Positions 6,765 to 14,828 of a stretch of DNA of 16,774 nucleotides are shown here, piece by piece. Position 1 is the stretch's first letter. Every line of letters begins with the position of its first letter. The notes under the pieces are model-generated. The model was not told the origin of the DNA, did not search any database, and saw only the letters and a program-made list of their open reading frames with translations. Origin of the DNA: Lachnospiraceae bacterium (GTDB lineage Bacteria; Bacillota; Clostridia; Lachnospirales; Lachnospiraceae); assembly GCA_017391545.1 (NCBI GenBank), contig JAFOYD010000057.1:1-16774 (forward strand), in the 5' to 3' direction. Position numbers and translations under genes: made by a program.

Positions 6765-9176
6765 ATGCAGTATGGTTATTTTGATGATGAGAAAAGAGAA
6801 TATGTGATTACAAGACCGGATACACCCGCTCCCTGGGCGAACTATCTGGGATCACCGGAATACGGTGCGATTATTTCCAATAATGCAGGCGGTTACAGCT
6901 TTGCAAAATCCGGTGCGAATGGCAGAATCCTTCGCTATGTATTTAACAACTTTGACCAGCCGGGACGTTATATCTACATCCGTGACAACGACAGTAAGGA
7001 TTTCTGGTCAGCTTCATGGCAGCCGGTAGGAAAGGATTTGGATTCCTACAAGAGCGAGTGCCATCATGGTACAGCTTACACCAGAATGATTGCTGATTAC
7101 AGCGAGATTCATTCGGAAGCACTTTACTATGTGCCGCTTAACAAGTCTTATGAAGTGTGGAACTTAAAAGTGACAAACAATTCTGCAGTTGCAAGAAACC
7201 TCAACATTACAGGTTATGCGGAGTTTACAAATAACAACAATTATGAGCAGGATCAGGTAAACCTTCAGTATTCTCTGTTCATCACGAGAACATCCTTTGA
7301 CGTAGATCGTATTCGTCACACAATTCATGGAAACCTTGATGGCCTTGAGGACGGTGATGAGGTGGATAACAAGCTTGCACTTGACCGCATCTTTGCACTT
7401 GCAGGAGCACCTGTTGCATCCTACTGCGGCGATAAGGAGAAGTTCGTCGGACGTTATCACAGCTATGCAAATCCGATCGGTGTCATGACTGGTAATCTTG
7501 GTAACGAGCTGAGTTACAACGAGAATGGCTGTGGTGCATTGACAACTACTCTTACTTTACAGCCGGGAGAGACAAAGGAAATCGCATTTATTCTTGGCAT
7601 GAAATATAAGGAAGAAGCGGATCAGATCATTGCAGGTTATCAGGATCCGGCAAAGACATGCGCAGCAGAGCTTAACGAGCTGATCACATACTGGCATGAG
7701 AAGCTCTCTCACTTCCAGGTAAAGACACCAAGTGCAGAGTTTAACACAATGATCAATACATGGAATGCATACAACTGTTTCATGACATTTATCTGGTCAC
7801 GCGCTGCTTCCTTTGTTTACTGTGGACTGCGAAACGGATACGGATACCGTGATACAGTACAGGATATTCAGGGTGTGATTCACCTTGCACCGGAGATGGC
7901 ATTAGAGAAAATTCGTTTCATGCTTTCTGCACAGGTTGATAACGGCGGCGGACTTCCACTTGTGAAGTTCACACACAATCCGGGACATGAGGACACGCCT
8001 GATGATGCTTCTTATGTACAGGAAACAGGCCATCCTGCATATCGTGCAGATGATGCACTCTGGTTATTCCCTACAGTATATAAGTATGTATCAGAGTCAG
8101 GAAATCTTGCGTTTATCGATGAAGTCATTCCTTTTGCAAACAAGGATGAAGGAACGGTATACGAGCACTTAAAGAGAGCGATTGATTTCTCTATGAACCA
8201 CTTGGGACCTCACGGTATGCCTGCCGGACTCTATGCAGACTGGAATGACTGTCTGAGACTTGGAAAGGATGGAGAGTCCTCCTTCGTGGCACTTCAGTTC
8301 TACTTTGCTATGACAATTCTTAAGAAGTTTGCAGAGTACAAAAAGGACGCGGAATATATCAGCTATCTTGATGAGAAGCAGAAAGAACTTGGCGAACTGA
8401 TTCAGAAGCTTTGCTGGAACGAAGACAGATTCATCAGAGGCTTTACGGAAAGAGGAGAAGTCATCGGAAAGCGCACGGATAACGAGGCAAATATGTGGCT
8501 CAATCCACAGAGCTGGGCTGTCATCAGTGGTCTTGCGACAGATGAGCAGGCTGACCTGGCACTCAATATGGTTTATGAGAGACTCAATACAGAGTTCGGT
8601 GCAGTGCTCATGGATCCTCCATATCATCTGGAAGCTTTTGATGGTGCGCTTGCTGTCATCTACAATGCAGGTGTAAAGGAGAACTCTGGTATTTTCTCTC
8701 AGTCACAGGGGTGGATTATCCTTGCAGAGGCACTTCGCGGACATGGTGACAGAGCATTTGGATACTTCATGGAGAATGCTCCTGCAGCACAGAATGACAA
8801 GGCAGAGATTCGTAAGCTTGAGCCATACTGCTATGGACAGTTCACAGAAGGAAAGGCAAGTCCACACTTCGGACGCTCTCATGTACACTGGCTGACAGGT
8901 ACAGCGTCTACTGTTATGGTAGGCTGCGTTGAGGGTATCATGGGTATGCGCCCTGACTTTGGCGGACTCAAAGTTGCACCTTCGATTCCAAAGAGCTGGG
9001 ATGGATTTGAAATCGAGAAGGATTTCAGAGGAAAGCACCTTCACATCGTTGTCAAGAATCCGGATCACGTTGAAGCCGGCTGCAAGTCACTGACCGTAAA
9101 CGGAAAGCTGATGGAAGGAAATTATATTCCTGCAGATGTGCTTGAAGCAAATAATGAAGTAGAACTGGTTATGTAA
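6765..9176 (+). CDS. GH94 glycoside phosphorylase, cellobiose/chitobiose phosphorylase-like
   Basis: The start chosen is ATG 6765, not the in-frame ATG 6732: AAAAGGAG (6747-6754) sits 10 bases upstream of 6765, and MQYGYFDDEKREYVITRP is the usual N-terminus of cellobiose and chitobiose phosphorylases. This gives 803 residues, close to the family's ~800. The early segments NAGGYSF, RYIYIRDNDS and FWSASWQPV recall chitobiose phosphorylase. The central GYRDTVQDIQG differs from both the typical cellobiose (GFRDSNQDLLG) and chitobiose (GYRDTAQDA) motifs as I remember them. DWND is at residues 492-495 and the phosphate-loop WLTG has Thr711-Gly712. The position corresponding to the phosphate-binding His (His644 of Vibrio chitobiose phosphorylase) is Gln646, in KENSGIFSQ. 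Expected reaction: cytosolic phosphorolysis of a beta-linked disaccharide to a sugar-1-phosphate. Cellobiose is likely from context; the exact substrate is uncertain. It shares a transcript with the upstream GH94 gene. Confidence 0.88.
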   Translation: MQYGYFDDEKREYVITRPDTPAPWANYLGSPEYGAIISNNAGGYSFAKSGANGRILRYVFNNFDQPGRYIYIRDNDSKDFWSASWQPVGKDLDSYKSECHHGTAYTRMIADYSEIHSEALYYVPLNKSYEVWNLKVTNNSAVARNLNITGYAEFTNNNNYEQDQVNLQYSLFITRTSFDVDRIRHTIHGNLDGLEDGDEVDNKLALDRIFALAGAPVASYCGDKEKFVGRYHSYANPIGVMTGNLGNELSYNENGCGALTTTLTLQPGETKEIAFILGMKYKEEADQIIAGYQDPAKTCAAELNELITYWHEKLSHFQVKTPSAEFNTMINTWNAYNCFMTFIWSRAASFVYCGLRNGYGYRDTVQDIQGVIHLAPEMALEKIRFMLSAQVDNGGGLPLVKFTHNPGHEDTPDDASYVQETGHPAYRADDALWLFPTVYKYVSESGNLAFIDEVIPFANKDEGTVYEHLKRAIDFSMNHLGPHGMPAGLYADWNDCLRLGKDGESSFVALQFYFAMTILKKFAEYKKDAEYISYLDEKQKELGELIQKLCWNEDRFIRGFTERGEVIGKRTDNEANMWLNPQSWAVISGLATDEQADLALNMVYERLNTEFGAVLMDPPYHLEAFDGALAVIYNAGVKENSGIFSQSQGWIILAEALRGHGDRAFGYFMENAPAAQNDKAEIRKLEPYCYGQFTEGKASPHFGRSHVHWLTGTASTVMVGCVEGIMGMRPDFGGLKVAPSIPKSWDGFEIEKDFRGKHLHIVVKNPDHVEAGCKSLTVNGKLMEGNYIPADVLEANNEVELVM

Positions 9177-9190
9177 TAAATTTCATCATA

Positions 9191-9222
9191 AAAAATCGGA
9201 TGCGCCACTGCATCCGATTTTT
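9191..9222. terminator. Bidirectional intrinsic terminator between convergent genes
   Basis: AAAAATCGGATGC (9191-9203) pairs perfectly with GCATCCGATTTTT (9210-9222): 13 bp with a six-base loop. The A-run on one side and T-run on the other make it work on both strands. It ends the GH94 operon (stop at 9176) and the convergent AraC gene (stop at 9226-9228). Confidence 0.93.
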
Positions 9223-9225
9223 GCG

Positions 9226-9969
9226 TTACCAGGTTTTGTGATAATGGATATCACGGTATTTTTTTGGCGTAAGTCCAATATATTTTTCAAAGGTTTGTAT
9301 GAAGTGGCTCTGTGATGAGAAGGCGAGGTAATTTGCAATCTCAATGACACTGATGTCAGAATATTTCAGAAGGTTTGTCGCCTTCTCAATTTTTTTCTCA
9401 CGGATATAATCGCTCACAGAAATGCCAAGATTCTGCTTAAAAAGACGCGACAGATAGCTGGGGGACAGCTCCGTGAAATCTGCCAGATCATTGATGGTGA
9501 TGCGCTCATTGATATGACTGTAGATATAGTCTGTACAAAGAACGATGGGTTTGGAGATAATTGCGTTTTTCTGCAGCAGGAGCATTTTACCAGTAAAGTC
9601 GAGTACCATGTCTTTGTGAAGATCAGCAATCGCTTTGACAGTTGTACAGGAGTCCATTTTTAAGATATAAAAATCACTGAGACGGTATGCCTGCTCCAGT
9701 TCAAGACCACCCTCAACACAGTGGCGCGTAATCATGGCGACCGTAACGACAAAGTGATATTTCAGATTTGTCAGCGGATTTTTGGACAGGACGCCCATTC
9801 CTTCCGGATTTGTAAAATCTCCCTGACTTAGATTTTTTCTTACAAAGTCCATATCGCCGGTTTTGACTGCAGTATAAAAGGAATATTCCTCCTCCATGGG
9901 GCGGTGGAAGGATTCCGCTTCGTTGTCGGACAATTCCTGTGTGTACCATTCACTTCTCAAATCTTTCAT
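9226..9969 (-). CDS. AraC-family transcriptional regulator
   Basis: The protein has 247 residues. The C-terminal ~100 residues form an AraC/XylS DNA-binding domain with two HTH motifs: first around ITINDLADFTELSPSYLSRL, second around ISVIEIANYLAF. The usual family ending GLTPKKYR is present. The N-terminal ~140 residues do not look like the cupin sugar pocket of AraC itself. They resemble the helical effector region common in Lachnospiraceae AraC proteins, so ligand or partner contact cannot be read from sequence. A GAAAGGA box lies about 11 bases before the ATG on the minus strand. The gene is convergent with the GH94 operon and divergent from the chemoreceptor. Its own promoter overlaps one copy of the direct-repeat operator, implying autoregulation. 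It is the only DNA-binding regulator in the window, so it is the best candidate to bind all four operators and activate phosphorylase, importer and surface-protein genes. Confidence 0.9.
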   Translation of the reverse strand: MKDLRSEWYTQELSDNEAESFHRPMEEEYSFYTAVKTGDMDFVRKNLSQGDFTNPEGMGVLSKNPLTNLKYHFVVTVAMITRHCVEGGLELEQAYRLSDFYILKMDSCTTVKAIADLHKDMVLDFTGKMLLLQKNAIISKPIVLCTDYIYSHINERITINDLADFTELSPSYLSRLFKQNLGISVSDYIREKKIEKATNLLKYSDISVIEIANYLAFSSQSHFIQTFEKYIGLTPKKYRDIHYHKTW

Positions 9970-10015
9970 AAGTGATCTTATCCTTTCTGTAAAAAAGATG
10001 ATTCAATTTAAATAT

Positions 10016-10044
10016 ATTATGTCATGATTTTGATATTTTTGCAA
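10016..10044 (-). promoter_or_regulatory. Predicted promoter of the AraC gene
   Basis: On the minus strand TTGCAA (10044-10039) and CATAAT (10021-10016) are separated by exactly 17 bases, giving a good sigma-A match. The spacer lies entirely inside operator B, so a protein bound there should block this promoter. The predicted leader is about 40 bases. One caution: the TTGCAA is itself part of the conserved operator, so its -35 role may be incidental. Confidence 0.5.
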
Positions 10045-10059
10045 CTAATTTAATATAAG
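10021..10059 (+). promoter_or_regulatory. Operator B (araC/MCP divergent region)
   Basis: This 39-bp copy of the shared element matches operator C at 37 of 39 positions. Half-sites begin at 10025 (TGATTTTGATA) and 10046 (TAATTTAATATAAG), 21 bp apart, i.e. two helical turns. It points toward the chemoreceptor but is about 260 bp from its start codon. A weak TATTTT at 10077-10082 is at the same 31-bp distance as the -10 boxes of the other copies. An extra TTGATATTTT occurs at 10073-10082. Confidence 0.65.
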
Positions 10060-10226
10060 TCAGAATAACAAATTGATATTTTGATTATATAAATGAGAGG
10101 ATCTATAGGCATAATAAGGCCTGCAAATGCGGATTTTTCCTGTGTTTTGGGGTGGTTGCAATTGTAAAAATAAAAACTGAAAAAATATACTATTAACTTG
10201 AAATCAACTAAAAAATCATTTGAATA

Positions 10227-10255
10227 TAGACAATGGATTTAGAAACTAGTATAAT
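10227..10255 (+). promoter_or_regulatory. Predicted sigma-A promoter of the chemoreceptor gene
   Basis: TAGACA (10227-10232), a 17-base spacer and a perfect TATAAT (10250-10255) lie about 65 bases before the start codon. This is not a sigma-28 flagellar promoter. Between operator B and this promoter (10060-10226) I see no gene, hairpin or riboswitch that I recognise, only AT-rich sequence. Confidence 0.65.
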
Positions 10256-10319
10256 TACAGATAATAAGAGATGTTAATAAGAGGTATGCAAAATAATGAC
10301 AAATTAAGGAGGAAACGCG

Positions 10320-12011
10320 ATGTTTGATAAGTTAAGTATTTCTGAGAGATTAAATAAGTCATATCGTATCATTTCGGTAGCATTGGGAGTAACTGCACTG
10401 ACCGGAATCATAGCAATGATTATCATGGCTTTCAGCTATTCAAATGCGTTGGTCAATTACGGTTTCTCGCAGGGGGATATCGGAAAGGCAATGGTGGCTT
10501 TTGCAGATGCGAGATCTGCCACACGTGCCATAATCGGCTACTCCGGCGAGGCTGTCGTAGAATCGGTCATGGCTGTGCGGGAAGAAAAGAAAGCCGAATT
10601 TGACAACTGTTTTGCAGCGGTAAAGGAAACGCTCACAACGGAGGAAGAGCAGGAACTGTATGATAATATAGCAAGGGAACTGGAAACGTACTGGGAGTGC
10701 GATGAGAAAATCGTTTCGATGGGGGCAAATGCTGTTCTGGAATTCAGAAAGTATGCGCAGACGATGACGGTCGAAGAACTGGATCCGCAGTATGACGTGA
10801 TCTATGATGAACTGAGCAGACTTATGGAAATCAATGTGACTCAGGGGAATGCACTTTCAAAGGCACTGTCTATTATCAGCATTGTTCTTGCAGTCGTTCT
10901 GTTTGCCATCATAGCGACAGTGACCGTTGCTTCCATAAAAGTCGGAAAGAAGGTGGCGCAGGGAATCATTACACCGCTCAATGCGTTGATTGAAAGATTC
11001 AGGACTTTTGCGGCTGGAGATCTGGCGGCACCATTTCCGGAGGTTGAGACAGAGGACGAAGTTGCCGAAATGGTAAAAGAAGCAGGCAGCATGGCGACGA
11101 CCTTAAATGTCATTATCAATGATGTGGGAGAACTTCTGAGCGAGATGGCAAGTGGAAATTATGCAGTCAGTTCAAAAGCAGGCGAAATGTATACAGGTGA
11201 TTTTGAGAAACTGCGCAGTTCCATGCGTACTATGAGAGATCAGATGCGGGCGACACTGCAGTCGATTGAGGAGTCTTCCTCACAGGTCTCATCAGGCGCA
11301 GAGAATTTTTCAGAAGCTTCAAGGAGTCTGGCAGAAGGCGCCACAGAACAGGCTGGTGCAGTGGAAGAGCTTCAGGCGACAATCACGACAATTGCAGGAA
11401 ATATTCAGATTCTTGCTCAAAGTGCAGGTGATGCTTTTGATGAGGCAAAAATGTATGCAGAGGAGTCTGATCATAGCCGCTCCGAAATGGAGACAATGGT
11501 TCATGCGATGGAGCGGATCAATGAGACTTCCAAGAGAATTGGAAACATTATTTCCGAGATTGAAGATATCGCATCGCAGACAAATCTGCTTTCGCTGAAT
11601 GCGTCTATTGAGGCTGCAAGAGCCGGTGAAGCAGGGCGGGGGTTCTCTGTTGTTGCTGATCAAATCAGGCAGCTTGCAGAGCAGAGCACGAAATCGGCTG
11701 TTGATACCAGAGAACTGATTGAAGGTGCTCTGCAGGAGATTAACGGAGGTAACAGGGCGGCAGAACGGGTATCTGCATCCATTGAGACAGTCGTTGAAGG
11801 CATGAAGAAAATCGCCGGCGTATGTGAAGGCGCAAATGCGTTTGCAAAAGCTCAGGCAGAAGCAATGTTGCAGGCAGAACAAGGGGTGAATCAGATTTCT
11901 GAGGTCGTGCAGTCCAACTCTGCAATTGCAGAGGAGTCCTCTGCGACCAGTGAAGAGCTTTCTGCGCAGGCAGTTAACTTAAATGAACTGATTTGTCAGT
12001 TTACATTATAA
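10320..12011 (+). CDS. Methyl-accepting chemotaxis protein (chemoreceptor)
   Basis: The protein has 563 residues. TM1 is at ~17-38, followed by a helical extracellular sensor domain of ~145 residues (four-helix-bundle type by length and composition) and TM2 at ~183-206. A HAMP domain follows, then a second HAMP-like stretch (LLSEMASGNYAV, ~265-310), then a long coiled-coil signalling domain. The highly conserved hairpin tip IEDIASQTNLLSLNASIEAA is at ~413-432 and continues into RAGEAGRGFSVVADQIRQLA. Through CheA/CheW it would bias flagellar rotation. AAGGAGG (10306-10312) lies 7 bases before the ATG. The location between the AraC gene and the sugar importer suggests it senses the same sugar, directly or through the importer's binding protein; that link is inference. 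It implies a motile host. It has its own promoter and terminator. Confidence 0.93.
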   Translation: MFDKLSISERLNKSYRIISVALGVTALTGIIAMIIMAFSYSNALVNYGFSQGDIGKAMVAFADARSATRAIIGYSGEAVVESVMAVREEKKAEFDNCFAAVKETLTTEEEQELYDNIARELETYWECDEKIVSMGANAVLEFRKYAQTMTVEELDPQYDVIYDELSRLMEINVTQGNALSKALSIISIVLAVVLFAIIATVTVASIKVGKKVAQGIITPLNALIERFRTFAAGDLAAPFPEVETEDEVAEMVKEAGSMATTLNVIINDVGELLSEMASGNYAVSSKAGEMYTGDFEKLRSSMRTMRDQMRATLQSIEESSSQVSSGAENFSEASRSLAEGATEQAGAVEELQATITTIAGNIQILAQSAGDAFDEAKMYAEESDHSRSEMETMVHAMERINETSKRIGNIISEIEDIASQTNLLSLNASIEAARAGEAGRGFSVVADQIRQLAEQSTKSAVDTRELIEGALQEINGGNRAAERVSASIETVVEGMKKIAGVCEGANAFAKAQAEAMLQAEQGVNQISEVVQSNSAIAEESSATSEELSAQAVNLNELICQFTL

Positions 12012-12045
12012 AAAATTGATATATCGACAGATGTGAGTTAGGTGC

Positions 12046-12090
12046 GAGGTGTAAATGCCGTAGAAATATGGTGTTTGCACCTCTTTGTTG
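12046..12090 (+). terminator. Intrinsic terminator after the chemoreceptor gene
   Basis: GAGGTGTAAATGCC (12046-12059) pairs with GGTGTTTGCACCTC (12070-12083) over 14 bp with three G-T pairs and a ten-base loop. An interrupted T-tract (12084-12093) follows. It isolates the chemoreceptor transcript from the importer operon. Confidence 0.75.
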
Positions 12091-12151
12091 TTTGATGGGA
12101 AATACAAATACCAGTCCGTTATATAAAAAAGATGATATGTTTTTTGATTAG

Positions 12152-12213
12152 GTCATGATTTTGATATTTTTGCAACTGATTTTATATAAGATAACGTGTC
12201 AGGGTACTATAAT
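12152..12213 (+). promoter_or_regulatory. Operator C and promoter of the ABC importer operon
   Basis: This is the best copy of the shared element (12152-12190). Half-sites TGATTTTGATA (12156) and TGATTTTATATAAG (12177) are 21 bp apart. A perfect TATAAT (12208-12213) lies 31 bp after the start of the second half-site. The -35 position (12185-12190, TATAAG) is poor and overlaps the operator, the arrangement of an AraC-type class II activated promoter. The leader of about 64 bases contains a short hairpin (GCAGA 12226-12230 with TCTGC 12237-12241) before the GGGAGG ribosome binding site. Confidence 0.72.
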
Positions 12214-12283
12214 GCATATTGTAAAGCAGAGATACATCTGCAAGAAATAACAAAATCCTATACAATAACAGGGAGGAATTACA

Positions 12284-13708
12284 ATGAAGAAAAAATTACT
12301 TAGCAGCATTTTGGCAGCATCCATGATCGCATCAGCACTGACAGGCTGTGGTAGCAAGCCGGCAGAGGCACCTGCAGCTGACACAAACACAGCAGCAGAG
12401 ACACCTGCAGCAACGACAGACGATGCAGCAGCTGGCGAGACAGCAGAAGCAGTTGACACAGCAGCGGATGAAGGAAAGGTTCTTAACATCTATGTATGGA
12501 ACGAAGAGTTCAAGTCACGTGTTACAGATTTCTATCCTGGATATGAAGAAGTAGATGCAACACATGGTAAGATCGGTGATGTAGATGTTGTTTGGAACAT
12601 TACTCCTTCCGATGACAACGCTTACCAGAACAATCTGGATGCTACACTGATGAAGCAGGCAGACGCAGCAGATGATGATAAGATCGATATCTTCTTATTA
12701 GAGGCTGACTATGCATTAAAGTATGTTGATACAGATTTCACAATGTCTATGGCAGATCTTGGTATCACAGAAGCAGACATGGCAAACCAGTATCAGTATA
12801 CAAAGGACGTTGTTACAGACTCTAACGGCGTTGTAAAGGGTTCTTCATGGCAGGGATGTCCTGGTGCTTTATTCTACAACAGAGACGTAGCTCTTGAGGT
12901 ACTTGGAACAGAAGATCCGGACGAAGTACAGGAATACGTAAAAGACTGGGATACCTTTAACGAGACAGCAGCGAAGATGAAGGATGCCGGATACTACATG
13001 ACTTCTTCTGTATTAGATACATACCGTGTATACTCAAACAACGTTTCTTCTAAGTGTGTCGTTGATGGCAAGATCAATATTGATGACAATATTATGAAGT
13101 GGGTTGATGACTCAAAGGCTATGTACGATGCAGGCGAGACAGGATGCCATGCAATGTGGAGTGATGACTGGAACAAGGGATTCTATCCTGATGGAAAAGT
13201 ATTCTGCTACTTTGGACCAGCTTGGTTAGTTAACTTCTGTATGGCAGCAGACGTTGAAGGAAGTGTTGCAAACCAGGGTAAATGGGGTGCAGCCGTAGGA
13301 CCACAGGGATTCTTCTGGGGTGGCACATGGATCTGTGCAGCTACAGGAACAGACAATGCATCACTTGTTAAAGACATCATCCTTAAGTTAACTACAGACG
13401 AAGAAATCATGACAGAAATCGTTAAGCAGTGTGATGACTTCGCTAACAATAAGAACGTTATGAGCGCTATGGCAGCTGATACAACATACGGAAGCGCAGT
13501 TCTTGGCGGACAGAATGCACTTGGTATCTTTGCAGCAGGTGTTGAAAAGGTAGATTTAAGCAACCTTTGCGCATATGATTCCGGTTTCCATATTGACTTC
13601 CAGGCAGCAATCACAGACTACATCAAGGGTGCGACAGCTACTAAGGAAGAAGCTCTTGATATCTTCTACAAGGCTATGACAGAAAGATATCCTGAACTTA
13701 CATACTAA
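12284..13708 (+). CDS. ABC sugar importer, substrate-binding lipoprotein
   Basis: The protein has 474 residues. A lipoprotein signal peptide (MKKKLLSSILAASMIASALTGC) gives lipobox LTGC with the lipidated cysteine at residue 22. An Ala/Thr/Glu/Asp-rich flexible linker follows to ~60, then a family-1 carbohydrate-binding protein fold beginning GKVLNIYVWNEEF. The many Trp/Tyr/Phe residues (SSWQGCPGALFYN, QGFFWGGTWI) suit a stacked oligosaccharide ligand. It is anchored to the outer face of the membrane and delivers sugar to the two permeases downstream. GGGAGG (12271-12276) is 7 bases before the ATG. Codon use looks more biased than in the regulators (many GCA, GTA, TTC, AAC codons), consistent with high expression. 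The 190-base gap before the permeases holds a structured element that may keep binding-protein levels above permease levels. Predicted ligand: beta-gluco-oligosaccharide, from context only. Confidence 0.93.
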   Translation: MKKKLLSSILAASMIASALTGCGSKPAEAPAADTNTAAETPAATTDDAAAGETAEAVDTAADEGKVLNIYVWNEEFKSRVTDFYPGYEEVDATHGKIGDVDVVWNITPSDDNAYQNNLDATLMKQADAADDDKIDIFLLEADYALKYVDTDFTMSMADLGITEADMANQYQYTKDVVTDSNGVVKGSSWQGCPGALFYNRDVALEVLGTEDPDEVQEYVKDWDTFNETAAKMKDAGYYMTSSVLDTYRVYSNNVSSKCVVDGKINIDDNIMKWVDDSKAMYDAGETGCHAMWSDDWNKGFYPDGKVFCYFGPAWLVNFCMAADVEGSVANQGKWGAAVGPQGFFWGGTWICAATGTDNASLVKDIILKLTTDEEIMTEIVKQCDDFANNKNVMSAMAADTTYGSAVLGGQNALGIFAAGVEKVDLSNLCAYDSGFHIDFQAAITDYIKGATATKEEALDIFYKAMTERYPELTY

Positions 13709-13749
13709 TTATCATTTGAGTCAGTTTTGATATTAAATACCAATAATTA

Positions 13750-13880
13750 GTTGCAGGTTTGTCAACTTGAAGTTAATCAGGACTGTACACTACAGTACAG
13801 TCCTGCATAAACTGAAAATGCAAAATTTGCAGCAAATATATAGAGTGCTGCGAATTTTGGATTTGCAGTTAACCTGCGAC
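13750..13880 (+). repeat. Structured intergenic element, three-way junction (copy 2 of palindromic family)
   Basis: An outer stem pairs 13750-13759 (GTTGCAGGTT) with 13871-13880 (AACCTGCGAC), 10 bp with one G-T. Inside are CAGGACTGTAC (13778-13788) with GTACAGTCCTG (13795-13805), 11 bp perfect, and CAAAATTTGCAGCA (13821-13834) with TGCTGCGAATTTTG (13846-13859), 14 bp with one G-T. No T-tract follows the hairpins, so this is not a simple terminator. The outer stem ends right at the AAAAAGGAGG ribosome binding site of the permease. Size and layout mirror the repeat at 1652-1784, and the first inner hairpins align with compensatory changes. Likely effects are stabilising the upstream binding-protein mRNA or tempering permease translation. 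Confidence 0.7.
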
Positions 13881-13898
13881 AAAAAGGAGGAAAATTGT

Positions 13899-14801
13899 AT
13901 GAAGAAAAAGAGCAATGTAGTCAAATATAACAAATGGGGATACATATTCTTGATTCCATTTGTGGTTACCTATTTGATCTTCTCATTGATTCCACTAGTT
14001 ACAACATTTTATAACAGCTTTTTTGAGTGTTATCAGTCAGGTCTGAATCAGATCGGACCCAATTTTGTAGGACTGGAGAATTTCAAGAAATTATTAAGCA
14101 CACCTGATATTTGGATTTATGCAAAGAATACAATTATTATGTGGATCATGGGATTTGTTCCGCAGATTATTGTCTCTTTGGTATTAGCTGCATGGTTCTC
14201 AGATCCAAGCCTTCGGTTAAAGGGACAGCGATTCTTCAAGACCGTTATCTATTTGCCGAACCTGATCATGGCATCCGCTTTTGCAATGTTGTTCTTTACC
14301 TTGTTCTCAACAACTGGTCCGATCAACGATATTCTGTTGAATCTGGGCATTATTACAGAGCGATACGATTTCATTGGTCATGTATGGTCGACAAGAACGC
14401 TGATTGCATTTATGAACTTCATTATGTGGTTTGGTAATACAACGATTCTTTTGATGGCAGGTATGATGGGCATTGATCCGGCTTTATTTGAGGCAGCTCA
14501 GGTAGACGGTGCAAAGCCGGGACAGATTTTCTTCCAGATCACATTACCATTACTGAGACCGATCCTGGTTTATACATTAATTACATCCCTGATCGGTGGT
14601 CTTCAGATGTTCGATGTACCACAGATTTTAACGAACCAGACTGGTAATCCATCCCGTTCATGTATGACACTGATCATGTATCTGAACAGACACTTATTGA
14701 GCAAGAACTACGGTATGGGTGGAGCACTTTCAGTGATTCTGTTCATCATTACCGGTATTTTAAGTATCATCGTATATAAGATTACAGATAAGAAAGATTA
14801 A
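13899..14801 (+). CDS. ABC sugar importer permease (MalF-type)
   Basis: The start chosen is ATG 13899, 8 bases after AAAAAGGAGG (13881-13890). The in-frame ATG at 13767 is rejected because it would run coding through the structured element and lacks a ribosome binding site. The result is a 300-residue protein with about six membrane helices, the first at KWGYIFLIPFVVTYLIFSLI. The ATPase-contact EAA loop is clear (EAAQVDGAKPGQIFF continuing into ITLPLLRP, about residues 197-219). It belongs to the carbohydrate CUT1 importers and pairs with the next gene to form the channel. It follows the binding-protein gene on the same probable transcript. Confidence 0.93.
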   Translation: MKKKSNVVKYNKWGYIFLIPFVVTYLIFSLIPLVTTFYNSFFECYQSGLNQIGPNFVGLENFKKLLSTPDIWIYAKNTIIMWIMGFVPQIIVSLVLAAWFSDPSLRLKGQRFFKTVIYLPNLIMASAFAMLFFTLFSTTGPINDILLNLGIITERYDFIGHVWSTRTLIAFMNFIMWFGNTTILLMAGMMGIDPALFEAAQVDGAKPGQIFFQITLPLLRPILVYTLITSLIGGLQMFDVPQILTNQTGNPSRSCMTLIMYLNRHLLSKNYGMGGALSVILFIITGILSIIVYKITDKKD

Positions 14802-14828
14802 TGAGAAGGAGTTAGGAGGTAAAACAGT

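Noticed and set aside
10093..10167. Small ORF of 24 codons between operator B and the chemoreceptor promoter
   Set aside because: No ribosome binding site and no recognisable sequence; it is likely chance.
9970..10319. Cyclic-di-GMP riboswitch, suspected because of the two cyclases
   Set aside because: No GEMM-type conserved stretches or paired stems were found in this or the other long intergenic regions.
13722..13741. AGTTTTGATATTAAATAC as a fifth operator copy after the binding-protein gene
   Set aside because: It shares only the TTTTGATATT core; no second half-site is seen 20-21 bp away and no -10 follows at the expected distance.
13767..13898. Upstream in-frame extension of the MalF-type permease
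   Set aside because: It would translate through the structured intergenic element, has no ribosome binding site, and adds residues with no family match. ATG 13899 with AAAAAGGAGG is the better start.
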